NCBI GenBank assembly: GCA_963813725.1
Contig: CAWFAI010000015.1
Coordinates: 62,001 to 126,000 of the forward strand
Length of the DNA stretch: 64,000 bases
Direction of reading: 5' to 3'
DNA from: VGBV01 sp963813725
GTDB taxonomy: Bacteria > Actinomycetota > Thermoleophilia > Solirubrobacterales > 70-9
Shown here: positions 1 to 8,175 of the stretch, piece after piece
Numbering within the stretch: the first letter of the stretch is position 1
Layout of the letters: each line of letters starts with the position of its first letter
Program-made: the position numbers and the translations under genes
Notes under the pieces: generated by a model
The model's input: the letters and a program-made list of their open reading frames with translations, nothing else
The model's database searches: none
Told to the model about the DNA's origin: nothing

Positions 1-87
1 GGAGATCTGGTCGCAGATCTTGTCCGGGTGGCCCTCGGTCACCGACTCCGAGGTGAACAGGTACTCGTTCTCTGAAAGCTCGTTCAT
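1..87 (-). CDS. metK: S-adenosylmethionine synthetase, N-terminal fragment (runs off window)
   Basis: Only the first 29 codons lie in the window. The reading frame starts with ATG at 87 and contains the N-terminal MetK signature LFTSESVTEGHPDKICDQIS at residues 10-29. MetK makes S-adenosylmethionine from methionine and ATP, and this segment holds the start of its methionine/ATP-binding region. A purine-rich Shine-Dalgarno (GGAAGAG) sits about 3-9 nt upstream of the ATG. It is the last visible gene of the minus-strand run that includes cmk, der and the DUF3352 gene. Function is known from the family; only the N-terminus can be judged here. Confidence 0.93.
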   Translation of the reverse strand, partial: MNELSENEYLFTSESVTEGHPDKICDQIS

Positions 88-120
88 CTCTCTTCCTGTG
101 GGGATATTGGCAGGGTTGCC

Positions 121-1989
121 TCAGTCGAGTGCGAGGAACAGCTCAGTGCGAATCTGCTCGTCGTCGCCGTTCACGGCGAGTCCGGCTGAGGTGGCGTTTT
201 CGAACAGCACGCTCAAGTTGGCAAAGAAGGGATCCTCGACCAAGTCGGTCCTCGTCACCTGGCCGAAGAGCTCATCGAGGTTCAGGAAGACTAGCGCCGA
301 GACCTCGTCCGGGAGGCCGTCGGTCGCCCGCTCGAAAGGCTCGGCGTCCTGGAGGCCGCCGTCGCCCAGCACCTGGGCGACGCCTGCGGGATCGGTGCTG
401 ATCACGAGCTTGTCGTCGAAGACCGCATAGGAGAGGTTGACCGTCGGCGAGGCCTGCACCGAGCGCACCGCAACACCCTCGATCTCCTGCTCGGAGAAGC
501 GCGGCACCTGGCCCGTGCCCGTACCCAGCGCCCGCAGCAGCGGTCGCTGCAGCTTGGCGAGCGCCTGCGCGGCGGTCTCGGTGTCCACATCGTCAACGAT
601 CAGGCTGGCGAACGGGACCCCGTCCGTGGGCTCAGCCACCAGCGCCGCCTGGCCGCCGAGCGCGGGCAACAGCTCGCTCAGGGGGTTCACCCCGGCCTGC
701 TTGCTGAGTCGCCGCGAGAGCCCGCGCAACGAGCCGGCCAGGCCGCCCCCGCCGCCGGCTGCACGCTCCAGCAGGTCGGCGAGCGTGGGCCCCACCTCGC
801 CGACCCCCGCGTAGGCGATAGAGCGCTCGCCGGCCTCGCTGGTCAGGGTCGGCTCGAAGGTCGGCAGCTCGGAGAAGAAGGAGGGGTTCTGCTTCAGCAG
901 CTTCGGGTTGAGCGCGCTGACCAGCTCGACCGCGAGACCCTCGTCCTCGGCGACGGCCGCCGCCGCCACCCCCTCGGTCGCGCCGTAGTCGATGAAGGTC
1001 TCGATCTGGCCGGCCGCGCCGGCGCGCCCGGCCAGCAGCCGCTGCACGCCTGAGCGCGACAGGTAGAGCTCGGCGAAGCGCGAATCGGGCAGCTCGTCGC
1101 GGACGGCGCGCTCCTCCGGAGTCCCCTCCAGCGCCGGGGCCTCGCCCGCGGCGGCATTGATCGAGGCGCGCACGGCCGGCTCTTCGCCGAAGACGAGGGA
1201 GTCCTGAACCAGAGAGGCGGCGAAGCCGCCCTGGTAGACGCTCATCTCCTCGTCGCCCACCGCGACCGTCCGCACCTGCCCGGCCGGCGCCGCCCCGGCC
1301 AGGAACGCCTCGGCCCCCGCCTGGTCTGAGACGCCGGCGACGAAGGCCGGCAGCGAGCGGTCGCCGGGCCCCGGCAGCAGGGTCAGCGCCAGGTCGCGCT
1401 CGGCCCAGGGCAGCACGTCCTCGGAGATGTCCACCGGCTTGCCGGTGGGCGTCGGCACGGCGCCGGGAAGCTCCGCGGTCAGGATCGTGCGCAGATCCGG
1501 GAGCCGCTCGAACACTTCCCCGCCCTGCTCGTACTGGTCAGACCCCTCGTCGATGGTCAGGTGCGCATAGAGCAGGGCGTCGGCCGGAACGAATCCGAAC
1601 GACTCGTCCTCGGGCGCGCAGTCCTTGGCCGAGATCTGGCAGGGCCCGACCGGCGCCACCCTGACCAGCAGCAGGAGGAAGACCAAGACGGCACCCGCCG
1701 CGATCGCGACCCTGCCCCAGAGCGGGCTCTGCTGCCAGAAGGCCCTGAAGCGCTCCGCGGCCGCTTCCAGGCCCTTGACGGCGGCCTGCAGCTTCTCGCG
1801 CAGCCAGTAGCCGGCGGCCTTGACCCGCGTCGAGAGGCGAAACCACAGGTCATCCGAGGGGTCCTTCTTCGGCTCCTTGGCGGCCTTGGCGCCCTCCTCG
1901 GGGTTCGCGGGCTTTTCGCCCGCCGCTTCCTGCGAGGGCTTTTCGCCCGACTCCGGGGTCGCCTCCTTGTCTCCGCCCGAGCTCTCCAC
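121..1989 (-). CDS. DUF3352 family membrane-anchored protein
   Basis: 622 residues with a GTG start at 1989. Residues 1-90 are a charged Lys/Glu/Pro-rich cytoplasmic region. A single strongly hydrophobic segment follows at about 93-110 (AGAVLVFLLLLVR), then a long extracytoplasmic part of roughly 500 residues resembling DUF3352 proteins, which are widespread in Actinobacteria and of unknown function. The large domain is rich in Ala, Leu and acidic residues and has no recognisable catalytic motif. It lies 37 nt downstream of der and 33 nt before metK, so it probably shares their transcript. The family call rests on overall pattern and topology. Confidence 0.7.
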   Translation of the reverse strand: MESSGGDKEATPESGEKPSQEAAGEKPANPEEGAKAAKEPKKDPSDDLWFRLSTRVKAAGYWLREKLQAAVKGLEAAAERFRAFWQQSPLWGRVAIAAGAVLVFLLLLVRVAPVGPCQISAKDCAPEDESFGFVPADALLYAHLTIDEGSDQYEQGGEVFERLPDLRTILTAELPGAVPTPTGKPVDISEDVLPWAERDLALTLLPGPGDRSLPAFVAGVSDQAGAEAFLAGAAPAGQVRTVAVGDEEMSVYQGGFAASLVQDSLVFGEEPAVRASINAAAGEAPALEGTPEERAVRDELPDSRFAELYLSRSGVQRLLAGRAGAAGQIETFIDYGATEGVAAAAVAEDEGLAVELVSALNPKLLKQNPSFFSELPTFEPTLTSEAGERSIAYAGVGEVGPTLADLLERAAGGGGGLAGSLRGLSRRLSKQAGVNPLSELLPALGGQAALVAEPTDGVPFASLIVDDVDTETAAQALAKLQRPLLRALGTGTGQVPRFSEQEIEGVAVRSVQASPTVNLSYAVFDDKLVISTDPAGVAQVLGDGGLQDAEPFERATDGLPDEVSALVFLNLDELFGQVTRTDLVEDPFFANLSVLFENATSAGLAVNGDDEQIRTELFLALD

Positions 1990-2026
1990 CAGCCGCCTCT
2001 TATAGCGGGCGCATCACCGCGACGCC

Positions 2027-3388
2027 TCAGTTCCGCCGCTTGCGCGGTACGTAGTCGATCACCAGGGGCACGCCCTGGAGCCCGTAGTTCTCGCGCACCC
2101 GGTTTTCGAGGTGATAGGCCCAGTCGCGCTGGATCAGGCGCCGGTCGTTGACCTGGATCGCGATCCGCGGCGGGCGGCGCCCCACCTGGGCGGAGTAATA
2201 GAGGCGAAGCCTGCGCCCGCGCCGCGCCGGGGGCGGGCGCTCGGCGACGACGCCCGAGACGAAACGGTTCAGCTCGGGGGTCGGGATGCGCTCACCTGCC
2301 CGGTCGGTCAGCGCCAGCGCCTCGCGCAGCACGGCCTCGACCCCTTTACCGGTGATCGCAGAGCACATCAGCAGCGGCGGGCGCAGCCGAAGCTTCTTGT
2401 GTGCGCGGGCACGGGCGTCGTCCAGGTCGAACCGCCTTGCGCCGTCCCCCGCCCCCGCCACCAGGTCCGCCTTGTTGAAGGCGAGCACGGTCGCGCAGCC
2501 TGACTTCATCGCCAGCTCCCCGACCCTCAGATCCTCCGAGGTCAGCCCCTCCGAGGCGTCGCAGACGACGATCGCAGCGTCCGCGCGCTCGGCCGCGCGC
2601 TCGGAGCGCAGCTGCGCGTAGTAGCCCACGGTCCCGGCGACCTTGGCGCGACGCCGCAGGCCGGCGGTATCGACCAGGACCACGGTGCGCCCGTCCAGCT
2701 CCAGCTCGGTGTCAACCGGGTCGCGCGTCGTGCCGGCCTGGTCGCTGACGATCACGCGCTCGGAGCCGAGCAGCGTGTTCAGCAGCGAGGACTTGCCGAC
2801 GTTCGGGCGTCCGATGATGGCCACCCGCGCCGGCGCGGCCGCGTCCCCATCCCAGTCGCTCACGGGCCCGGCCCCCAGCTCGGTCACGATGCGGTCGAGC
2901 AGGTCCCCCGTGCCGAGCCCGTGCGAGGCCGAGACCGGCAGGGGGTCTCCCAGGCCCAGCGAGTGGAGCTCGGCGCTGAGCGCCTCATCCCCCGGAGTGT
3001 CGATCTTGTTAGCGGCGACCAGGACCGGCTTCGGCGACCCGCGCAGCATCTTCGCCAGCTCGGCGTCGCCGGGGCCCAACCCGGCGCGGGCATCCACGAC
3101 GAGCAGGATCACGTCGGCCTCCTCCATCGCGGCCCGCGCCTGCGCCTGTACCGAGCGCGCCAGGTCCTCGGAGTCGGCCAGGTCCATGCCCCCCGTGTCG
3201 ATCAAGGCGAAGCGGACGCCGTTCCACTCGCAAGGCAGCGAACGACGGTCGCGCGTGACGCCCGGCTCGGCGTCGGTGACGGCCTCGCGGCCACCCGAGA
3301 GGCGGTTGATGAGGGTGCTCTTGCCGGCGTTCGGGAAGCCGACCACGGCGACCTTGGGCCTGGGCGGGGCCAGCACGGGCGCGCTCAC
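2027..3388 (-). CDS. der: Ribosome biogenesis GTPase Der (EngA)
   Basis: 453 residues, normal length for Der, which carries two tandem GTPase domains and a C-terminal KH-like domain and acts in 50S subunit maturation. First G domain: GFPNAGKST P-loop near residue 17, DTGG, NKID. Second G domain: GRPNVGKSS, DTAG, NKAD. The basic C-terminus ends PRKRRN. The GTG start at 3388 overlaps the cmk stop codon (GTGA), indicating translational coupling; cmk-der adjacency is a common actinobacterial arrangement. All G motifs are intact. Confidence 0.96.
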   Translation of the reverse strand: MSAPVLAPPRPKVAVVGFPNAGKSTLINRLSGGREAVTDAEPGVTRDRRSLPCEWNGVRFALIDTGGMDLADSEDLARSVQAQARAAMEEADVILLVVDARAGLGPGDAELAKMLRGSPKPVLVAANKIDTPGDEALSAELHSLGLGDPLPVSASHGLGTGDLLDRIVTELGAGPVSDWDGDAAAPARVAIIGRPNVGKSSLLNTLLGSERVIVSDQAGTTRDPVDTELELDGRTVVLVDTAGLRRRAKVAGTVGYYAQLRSERAAERADAAIVVCDASEGLTSEDLRVGELAMKSGCATVLAFNKADLVAGAGDGARRFDLDDARARAHKKLRLRPPLLMCSAITGKGVEAVLREALALTDRAGERIPTPELNRFVSGVVAERPPPARRGRRLRLYYSAQVGRRPPRIAIQVNDRRLIQRDWAYHLENRVRENYGLQGVPLVIDYVPRKRRN

Positions 3389-4023
3389 GCCAGCCCCTGT
3401 TCGCGGGCGAGCCCGACGACCCTTGACACCACCTCGTCCGGGCTGAGGCCCGTCGTGTCCAACTCGGTGGCATCGTCCGCGGCCCGCAGCGCCCCGTGCT
3501 CGCGACCGCGGTCGCGGGCGTCGCGGGCGCGCATGGCCTCCAGCACCTGCTCGGCGGGCTCGCCGGTCTGTGCGGCTCGCCTGCGCGCACGCTCGGACTC
3601 GCTCGCCGTCAGATAGACCTTGAGCGGAGCGTCTGGGCTGACCACCGTGCCGATGTCGCGGCCCTCGGCGACGTAGCGCCCCGAGTCGATCAGGCCGCGC
3701 TGGCGGGCGACCATCGCCTCCCGCACCTCGGGATGCACCGAGACGCGCGAGGCCGCGGCCGTGACCTCGGGCCGCCGGATCGCCTCGCTGACGTCGCGCC
3801 CGTCCATGCGGACCGCTTCTCCCTCAAGCTGGAGGTCCAGCCCGCGCGCGAGCTCGCCCAGCGCCGCGCCGTCGTCCACGGCCACGCCCGTCTCGAGGGC
3901 TGCCAGGCCCACGCAGCGGTACATGGCCCCGGAGTCGAGGTAGGTGAAGCCGAGGGCGGTCGCGACCCCGCGGGCGACCGTGGACTTGCCGGCCCCGGCG
4001 GGGCCGTCGATGGCGATCACCAT
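3385..4023 (-). CDS. cmk: Cytidylate kinase
   Basis: 212 residues, typical for bacterial CMP kinase, which phosphorylates CMP and dCMP with ATP. The ATG at 4023 starts MVIAIDGPAGAGKST, with the P-loop at residues 7-15. The downstream YLDSGAMYR substrate-binding segment, the GRDIGTVV motif and a lid region rich in Arg (ERARRRAAQ) are all present. Its stop overlaps the GTG of der. The only upstream neighbour is the divergent cupin gene beginning at 4038, so the promoter for cmk-der must lie in the very short gap or inside that gene. Confidence 0.95.
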   Translation of the reverse strand: MVIAIDGPAGAGKSTVARGVATALGFTYLDSGAMYRCVGLAALETGVAVDDGAALGELARGLDLQLEGEAVRMDGRDVSEAIRRPEVTAAASRVSVHPEVREAMVARQRGLIDSGRYVAEGRDIGTVVSPDAPLKVYLTASESERARRRAAQTGEPAEQVLEAMRARDARDRGREHGALRAADDATELDTTGLSPDEVVSRVVGLAREQGLA

Positions 4024-4037
4024 GCGGCGAGGGTAGA

Positions 4038-4373
4038 GTGCGGTCCGTGCAGACCTGGGATCTCAATTCCCTTGGCGTCGAGGCGCGCAAGCCGCAGGTG
4101 CTCGACTCCGAGGACGAGGGCCGCGCGATCGTGATCAACCTCCCGGCGGGCGAGCAGCTCCAGGAGCATCAGGTGCACGAACGGGCATGGCTGCTGGTCA
4201 CCGACGGCGAGATCGAGGTCACCAACGCCGAGGACTCGGTCTCGGGCTCGATCGGCCTGCTGTGCGTGTTCGACCCGAACGAGCGCCACGAGGTCACGGC
4301 AAAGACCGACGCCCGTCTGTTGCTGGTCCTCGCGCCCTGGCCGGGCGAGGGTCACCCGAGCAACCGCGACTGA
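4038..4373 (+). CDS. Small cupin-fold protein
   Basis: 111 residues, GTG start at 4038 with GAGGG five nt upstream; another GTG nine nt on is a possible alternative start. The sequence has a single cupin-like beta-barrel pattern: HQVHERAWLLVTDGE (partial cupin motif 1 with His, His and Glu) and FDPNERHEV (cupin motif 2). This suggests a metal-binding or sugar/small-ligand cupin of unknown substrate. It is the only plus-strand gene in the first 15.9 kb, sitting between cmk (divergent, 14 nt) and aroA (convergent, 8 nt). Function is not assignable beyond fold. Confidence 0.75.
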   Translation: MRSVQTWDLNSLGVEARKPQVLDSEDEGRAIVINLPAGEQLQEHQVHERAWLLVTDGEIEVTNAEDSVSGSIGLLCVFDPNERHEVTAKTDARLLLVLAPWPGEGHPSNRD

Positions 4374-4381
4374 CGCAGCGG

Positions 4382-5704
4382 CTAGAGCAGAGCCCGCAGG
4401 TCGGCCTCGAAGCCCGGGTAGCTGACCCGGACCGCGTCGAAGCCCTCCACCTCGACGCCCTCTTGGGAGGCGACCCCGGCCACAGCACCCAGCATCGCCA
4501 TGCGGTGGTCACCGCGGGCGTCGATGACGCCGCCGCGCAGGCCGCCCGTGCCGGAGACGACGAAGCCGTCGGGCCGGCCCTCGATCTCGGCCCCGAGCGC
4601 GCCTAGGCCCTCGACCACGGCGTCGATGCGATCCGACTCCTTGCGGCGCAGCTCGGCGGCGCCGCTAACGACAGTCTCGCCCTCGGCGAAGCAGCCGAGC
4701 AGGGCAACCAGCGGCAGCTCATCGATGGTCCCCGGCACGTCCTCGGAGCCGATTTCGGCACCGTGAAGCGGCGCGCTTCGGATCCGGAGTGAGGCCATCG
4801 GCTCTGGGCCAGGCTCGCGGATCTCCTGGAGCACCATCGCCCGCTCGCCCTCGTGCGCGCCGCCCATCTGCACCCCCATCCGCGACAGGATCGAGAGCAG
4901 GCCGATGCGGCTGCGGTTGATCCCGACCTCGCGCAGGTTGACCTCGCTGCCGGGGACCGCCAGCGCCGCCGCGACGAAGAACGCGGCGGAGGAGAAGTCG
5001 CCCGGCACCGCGACGTCCCCGGCCTCCAGGCGCTCGGCGGGCTGGATCGTGATCGCGTCGCCCTCGCGGGCGATCCGTGCCCCGGCTGCCGCCAGCATGC
5101 GCTCGCTGTGATCGCGCGAGGGCTGTGACTCACGCACGGTCGTGGCGCCCTCGGCGAGCAGCCCGGCCAACAGGAGGCAGGACTTGACCTGGGCGCTCGC
5201 GATCGGCATCTCGTATTCGAAGCCCCGCAACTCGGACCCGGTGACGACCAGCGGCGGCAGCCTGCCGTCGCGGCACTCGACCTCCGCACCCATCCGCGCC
5301 AGCGGCTCGGCGATCCGGTCCACCGGGCGCCTGCGGATCGACTCGTCGCCGTCCAGCGTCCACTCGCCCTGGCTCTGCCCGGCGAGCCATCCCGGCAGTA
5401 TGCGCAGCAGCGTGCCGGCGTTGCCGACGTCGATCCGGGCGGGGACGGCTCCCCGCAGGCCCGCCCCCTGTACCTCGACGAAGAGGCCGCCGCGGCCATC
5501 CGAGTCGCCCTCGCTGACGACCGCGCCCAGTTTCGCCACGGCGGCAAGCGTCGAGCGCGTGTCGACCGAGTCGAGGTAGCCCGAGATCCGGGTGGACCCG
5601 TCGGCCATCGCGCCGATCAACGCGGCCCGGTGGGAGATCGACTTGTCGGGAGGCGGGCGCAGCTCGCCTTGGAGCCCGTTCGAGCCGGCGGGCTCAAACC
5701 TCAT
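4382..5704 (-). CDS. aroA: 3-phosphoshikimate 1-carboxyvinyltransferase (EPSP synthase)
   Basis: 440 residues beginning at the ATG at 5704 (MRFEPAGSNGLQG). Open frame continues upstream but overlaps tyrA in another frame, so this ATG is preferred. AroA joins shikimate-3-phosphate and PEP to form EPSP in the shikimate pathway. Family motifs: PPDKSISHRAALIGA near residue 19, GNAGTLLR (PEP-binding loop), RRKESDRI, and DHRMAM near the C-terminus. It lies 37 nt downstream of tyrA within the aromatic amino acid block. Confidence 0.95.
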   Translation of the reverse strand: MRFEPAGSNGLQGELRPPPDKSISHRAALIGAMADGSTRISGYLDSVDTRSTLAAVAKLGAVVSEGDSDGRGGLFVEVQGAGLRGAVPARIDVGNAGTLLRILPGWLAGQSQGEWTLDGDESIRRRPVDRIAEPLARMGAEVECRDGRLPPLVVTGSELRGFEYEMPIASAQVKSCLLLAGLLAEGATTVRESQPSRDHSERMLAAAGARIAREGDAITIQPAERLEAGDVAVPGDFSSAAFFVAAALAVPGSEVNLREVGINRSRIGLLSILSRMGVQMGGAHEGERAMVLQEIREPGPEPMASLRIRSAPLHGAEIGSEDVPGTIDELPLVALLGCFAEGETVVSGAAELRRKESDRIDAVVEGLGALGAEIEGRPDGFVVSGTGGLRGGVIDARGDHRMAMLGAVAGVASQEGVEVEGFDAVRVSYPGFEADLRALL

Positions 5705-5741
5705 GCGACGGCGCCTCCTCCGCTTCGCGTCCGGGGGCGCC

Positions 5742-6824
5742 TCATCGCTCGACGAGGCTGGCGTCGTGCCCCAGCTCGCGGACCAGGCCGGCCGCGCGGT
5801 CGGCCTCGTCGCTGCCGGCCACGAACAGGGAGATGGCCCCAGAGCGCATGTCAGCGGCCGGATAGAGCCCCATGTCCTCGATGTTGACGCCCGCGCGACC
5901 CAGGGCCAGCGCGATCTCGGCGACGACCCCCGGGCTGTTGGGCACCAGCACGCGAAGCTCGCAGAGCCTGCCGCCCTCGAGCTCGGCCTCCAACAGGCCG
6001 CGGCGCTCCTCGCCGGCCTCGCGATGCCATGCGCGGAGCGCGTCGCGGTCGCCGCTGCGAAGCAGCGCGGCCGCGCGGCGCAGCCGCTCGGCGACGCCGT
6101 CGACCTCGTCGGCCACGGCCTCGGCGTTGCCGGCGAAGATGTCGCCCCAGATCGCTGGGTTCGCGCCCGCGACCCTCGTCGCGTCCCGGAAGCTGGGACC
6201 GACCTCCCCGACGCGCTCGGCCTCGCCCCCGGCCAGGGCATCAGCGGCCTGGCCGACCAGGACGTTCGCCAGCACGTGCGGCAGGTGGCTGACCGTCGCC
6301 ATCAACCGGTCGTGTTGCTCTGCCTCGATCGCCTGAGGGCGCGCCCCCAGGTCGGCGATCAGGCGCTGCACGCGGTCATAGAGCAGCCCGCCGCTGCTGG
6401 ATGTGGGTGTCAGGTACCAGCGCGCGCCCTCGAACAGGTCCGCGCGGGCGTTCTCGACGCCCGAAGTCTCGGCGCCGGCCAGGGGGTGGCCGCCGATGAA
6501 GCGCGGGTCGCCCCCCAGGGCCGCGATGGCCTCGCGCTTGACCGACCCGACGTCGGTGACGGCGGAGTCCTTGCCGGCCGCTTCCAGCGCCTCGGCTGCC
6601 AGCCGGGGAAGGGCCCCGACGGGCGCCGCGCAGAAGACCACCTCTGCGCCCTCGACGGCCTCGGCGACCGAGGCGCCGGCCGAGCTGACGGCGCCCAGCT
6701 GCTCGGCGCGGGCCAGCAGTTCGCCCTCGGGGTCGAACCCCGCGACCTCCGCGTCCAGCCTCTTGCGCGCCGCCAGCCCGATCGAGCCTCCGATCAGCCC
6801 GACGCCGAGGACAGCGATGCGCAT
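5742..6824 (-). CDS. tyrA: Prephenate dehydrogenase with C-terminal ACT domain
   Basis: 360 residues, ATG start at 6824. The N-terminus is a Rossmann fold (MRIAVLGVGLIGGSIG, GxGxxG at residues 7-12). The catalytic/substrate region contains GGHPLAGAETSGVENA and SHLPHVLANVL. The last ~75 residues read as an ACT regulatory domain (LRVLVPNSPGVVAEIALALG), implying feedback by an aromatic amino acid, probably tyrosine. It oxidatively decarboxylates prephenate (or arogenate; specificity cannot be read) to give the tyrosine precursor. It sits 6 nt after the DAHP synthase and upstream of aroA. Confidence 0.94.
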   Translation of the reverse strand: MRIAVLGVGLIGGSIGLAARKRLDAEVAGFDPEGELLARAEQLGAVSSAGASVAEAVEGAEVVFCAAPVGALPRLAAEALEAAGKDSAVTDVGSVKREAIAALGGDPRFIGGHPLAGAETSGVENARADLFEGARWYLTPTSSSGGLLYDRVQRLIADLGARPQAIEAEQHDRLMATVSHLPHVLANVLVGQAADALAGGEAERVGEVGPSFRDATRVAGANPAIWGDIFAGNAEAVADEVDGVAERLRRAAALLRSGDRDALRAWHREAGEERRGLLEAELEGGRLCELRVLVPNSPGVVAEIALALGRAGVNIEDMGLYPAADMRSGAISLFVAGSDEADRAAGLVRELGHDASLVER

Positions 6825-6830
6825 CCCGGG

Positions 6831-7925
6831 TCAGCCGGCCTCTCGTCGCTTCCGCACGGCGGCCGCCAGCCGGTCGAGCGCGAGCACGGTGGTCTCCCAG
6901 TCCATGCAGGCGTCGGTGATCGACTGGCCATAGACCATGTCGGCGCCCGGCTCGAACTCCTGGCGCCCGGCGACCAGGAACGACTCGAGCATGACCCCGA
7001 CGATCGCGCCGTTGCCCGCGGCGACCTGGTCGGCGATCGCGGCCGCGACCTGCGGCTGGCGCTGGTGGTCCTTGCCGCTGTTCTCGTGCGAGGCGTCGAC
7101 GATCAGTCGCTGCGGCAGGCCGGCCGCCTGCAGCTCGGTCAGCGCGCCCGTGATCCCCTCGGCGTCGTAGTTGGGGGCGCCGCGGCCACCGCGCAGGATC
7201 ACGTGGCAGTCCGCGTTCCCGTTGGTATGGAAGATCGCCGGGGTGCCACTGGTCTCGATTCCCGCGAACGCGTGCTTGGCCGCCGCGGCCCGCACGGCGT
7301 CCACCGCGATCTTCACGGTGCCGTCGGTGGCGTTCTTGAAGCCGACCGGCATCGACAGGCCCGAAGCGAGCTGCCGGTGGATCTGGCTCTCGGTCGTGCG
7401 GGCGCCGATCGCTCCCCATGAGACGACGTCGGCGATGTACTGGGGGGTGATCGGATCCAGGAACTCGCAGCCGATCGGCAGGCCCAGGTCGAGCACCTCG
7501 CGGAGCAGCCCTCGCGCCATCTGCAGCCCGACGTTGACGTCGCCGCTGTTGTCCAGGTGGGGATCGTTGATCAGCCCCTTCCATCCGATCGTCGTGCGCG
7601 GCTTCTCGAAGTAGACGCGCATCGCCACGCAGAGGTCATCGCTCAGCTCGCCGGCACGGGCGCTCAGCCGCTGCGCGTAGTCCAGCGCCGCCTCGACGTC
7701 GTGCACGCTGCACGGGCCGACCACGACGAGCAGACGGTCGTCCTCGCGATCGAGGATCCGCGCCACCTCGGCGCGGTGTGACAGCACCCGCTCTTCCTGC
7801 TCGGCGCTCAGGGGCAGCTCCTCGAGGATCTGGGCCGGCGAGATCAGCTCGACGATGCGGCCGATTCGCTGGTCCCTGACGTTCCCCGATTGCCCTGTGG
7901 GTAGGTCCTTCATCTCCATGATCAT
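6831..7925 (-). CDS. aroG: 3-deoxy-7-phosphoheptulonate (DAHP) synthase, class I AroG/F/H type
   Basis: 364 residues. ATG at 7925 follows a strong AAAGGAGG Shine-Dalgarno at about 9 nt; a second in-frame ATG at 7919 is possible. This is the first enzyme of the shikimate pathway, condensing PEP and erythrose-4-phosphate. Class I alpha features: VVVGPCSVHD (PEP/metal Cys), MRVYFEKPRTTIGWKG, GARTTESQIHR, HTNGNADCHVILRGG, DASHENSGKD and the final metal-binding DACMDWE. The gene symbol denotes the family; which aromatic amino acid feeds back is unknown. The 250-nt leader upstream is structured and described separately. Confidence 0.93.
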   Translation of the reverse strand: MIMEMKDLPTGQSGNVRDQRIGRIVELISPAQILEELPLSAEQEERVLSHRAEVARILDREDDRLLVVVGPCSVHDVEAALDYAQRLSARAGELSDDLCVAMRVYFEKPRTTIGWKGLINDPHLDNSGDVNVGLQMARGLLREVLDLGLPIGCEFLDPITPQYIADVVSWGAIGARTTESQIHRQLASGLSMPVGFKNATDGTVKIAVDAVRAAAAKHAFAGIETSGTPAIFHTNGNADCHVILRGGRGAPNYDAEGITGALTELQAAGLPQRLIVDASHENSGKDHQRQPQVAAAIADQVAAGNGAIVGVMLESFLVAGRQEFEPGADMVYGQSITDACMDWETTVLALDRLAAAVRKRREAG

Positions 7926-7941
7926 TCTCGAAGCCTCCTTT

Positions 7942-8140
7942 CTACTGGTACGGCGAGGGTCCTTGCCTGGATAACGGCGCCCGGCGATGGGGTCTGCGGT
8001 CTGCGGGGCCCGATCTCAAGATCAGGCGCGGCCGCCGGCCGGACGCCTAGCTAAATCGCCAATACCAGTAGGAGCGCGCACGCGTGCGAGCCGCCGGGCG
8101 GCCCGTGGTCACTGCGGTCTGCGTGCGAAGAAGGCTCCAT
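7942..8140 (-). promoter_or_regulatory. Structured leader of the DAHP synthase gene with candidate 29-codon leader ORF
   Basis: The 250-nt gap between hisC and the DAHP synthase is the longest in this operon. In transcript sense it holds a possible small ORF, ATG at 8140 to TAG at 8051-8053, encoding MEPSSHADRSDHGPPGG followed by a hydrophobic end (ALLLVLAI). Its last codons contain CUACUGGUA (8063-8071), an exact complement of UACCAGUAG (7942-7950), which directly abuts the AAAGGAGG ribosome-binding site. An 11-base direct repeat (plus-strand TGCGGTCTGCG) occurs at 7995-8005 and 8113-8123. The ORF has no Trp, Tyr or Phe codons and there is no T-box signature. A regulatory role is inference. 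Confidence 0.4.
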
Positions 8141-8175
8141 CTGCCTCAAGGTTGTACCAGAGGACCCGGCCCTTG

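Noticed and set aside
5592..7421. Plus-strand open frame of ~600 codons across aroA-tyrA-aroG
   Set aside because: High-GC antisense shadow; low-complexity Arg/Gly/Ala composition and motif-bearing genes on the other strand.
7926..8175. T-box or Trp/Tyr/Phe attenuator for the DAHP synthase
   Set aside because: No T-box consensus and no aromatic codons in the leader ORF.
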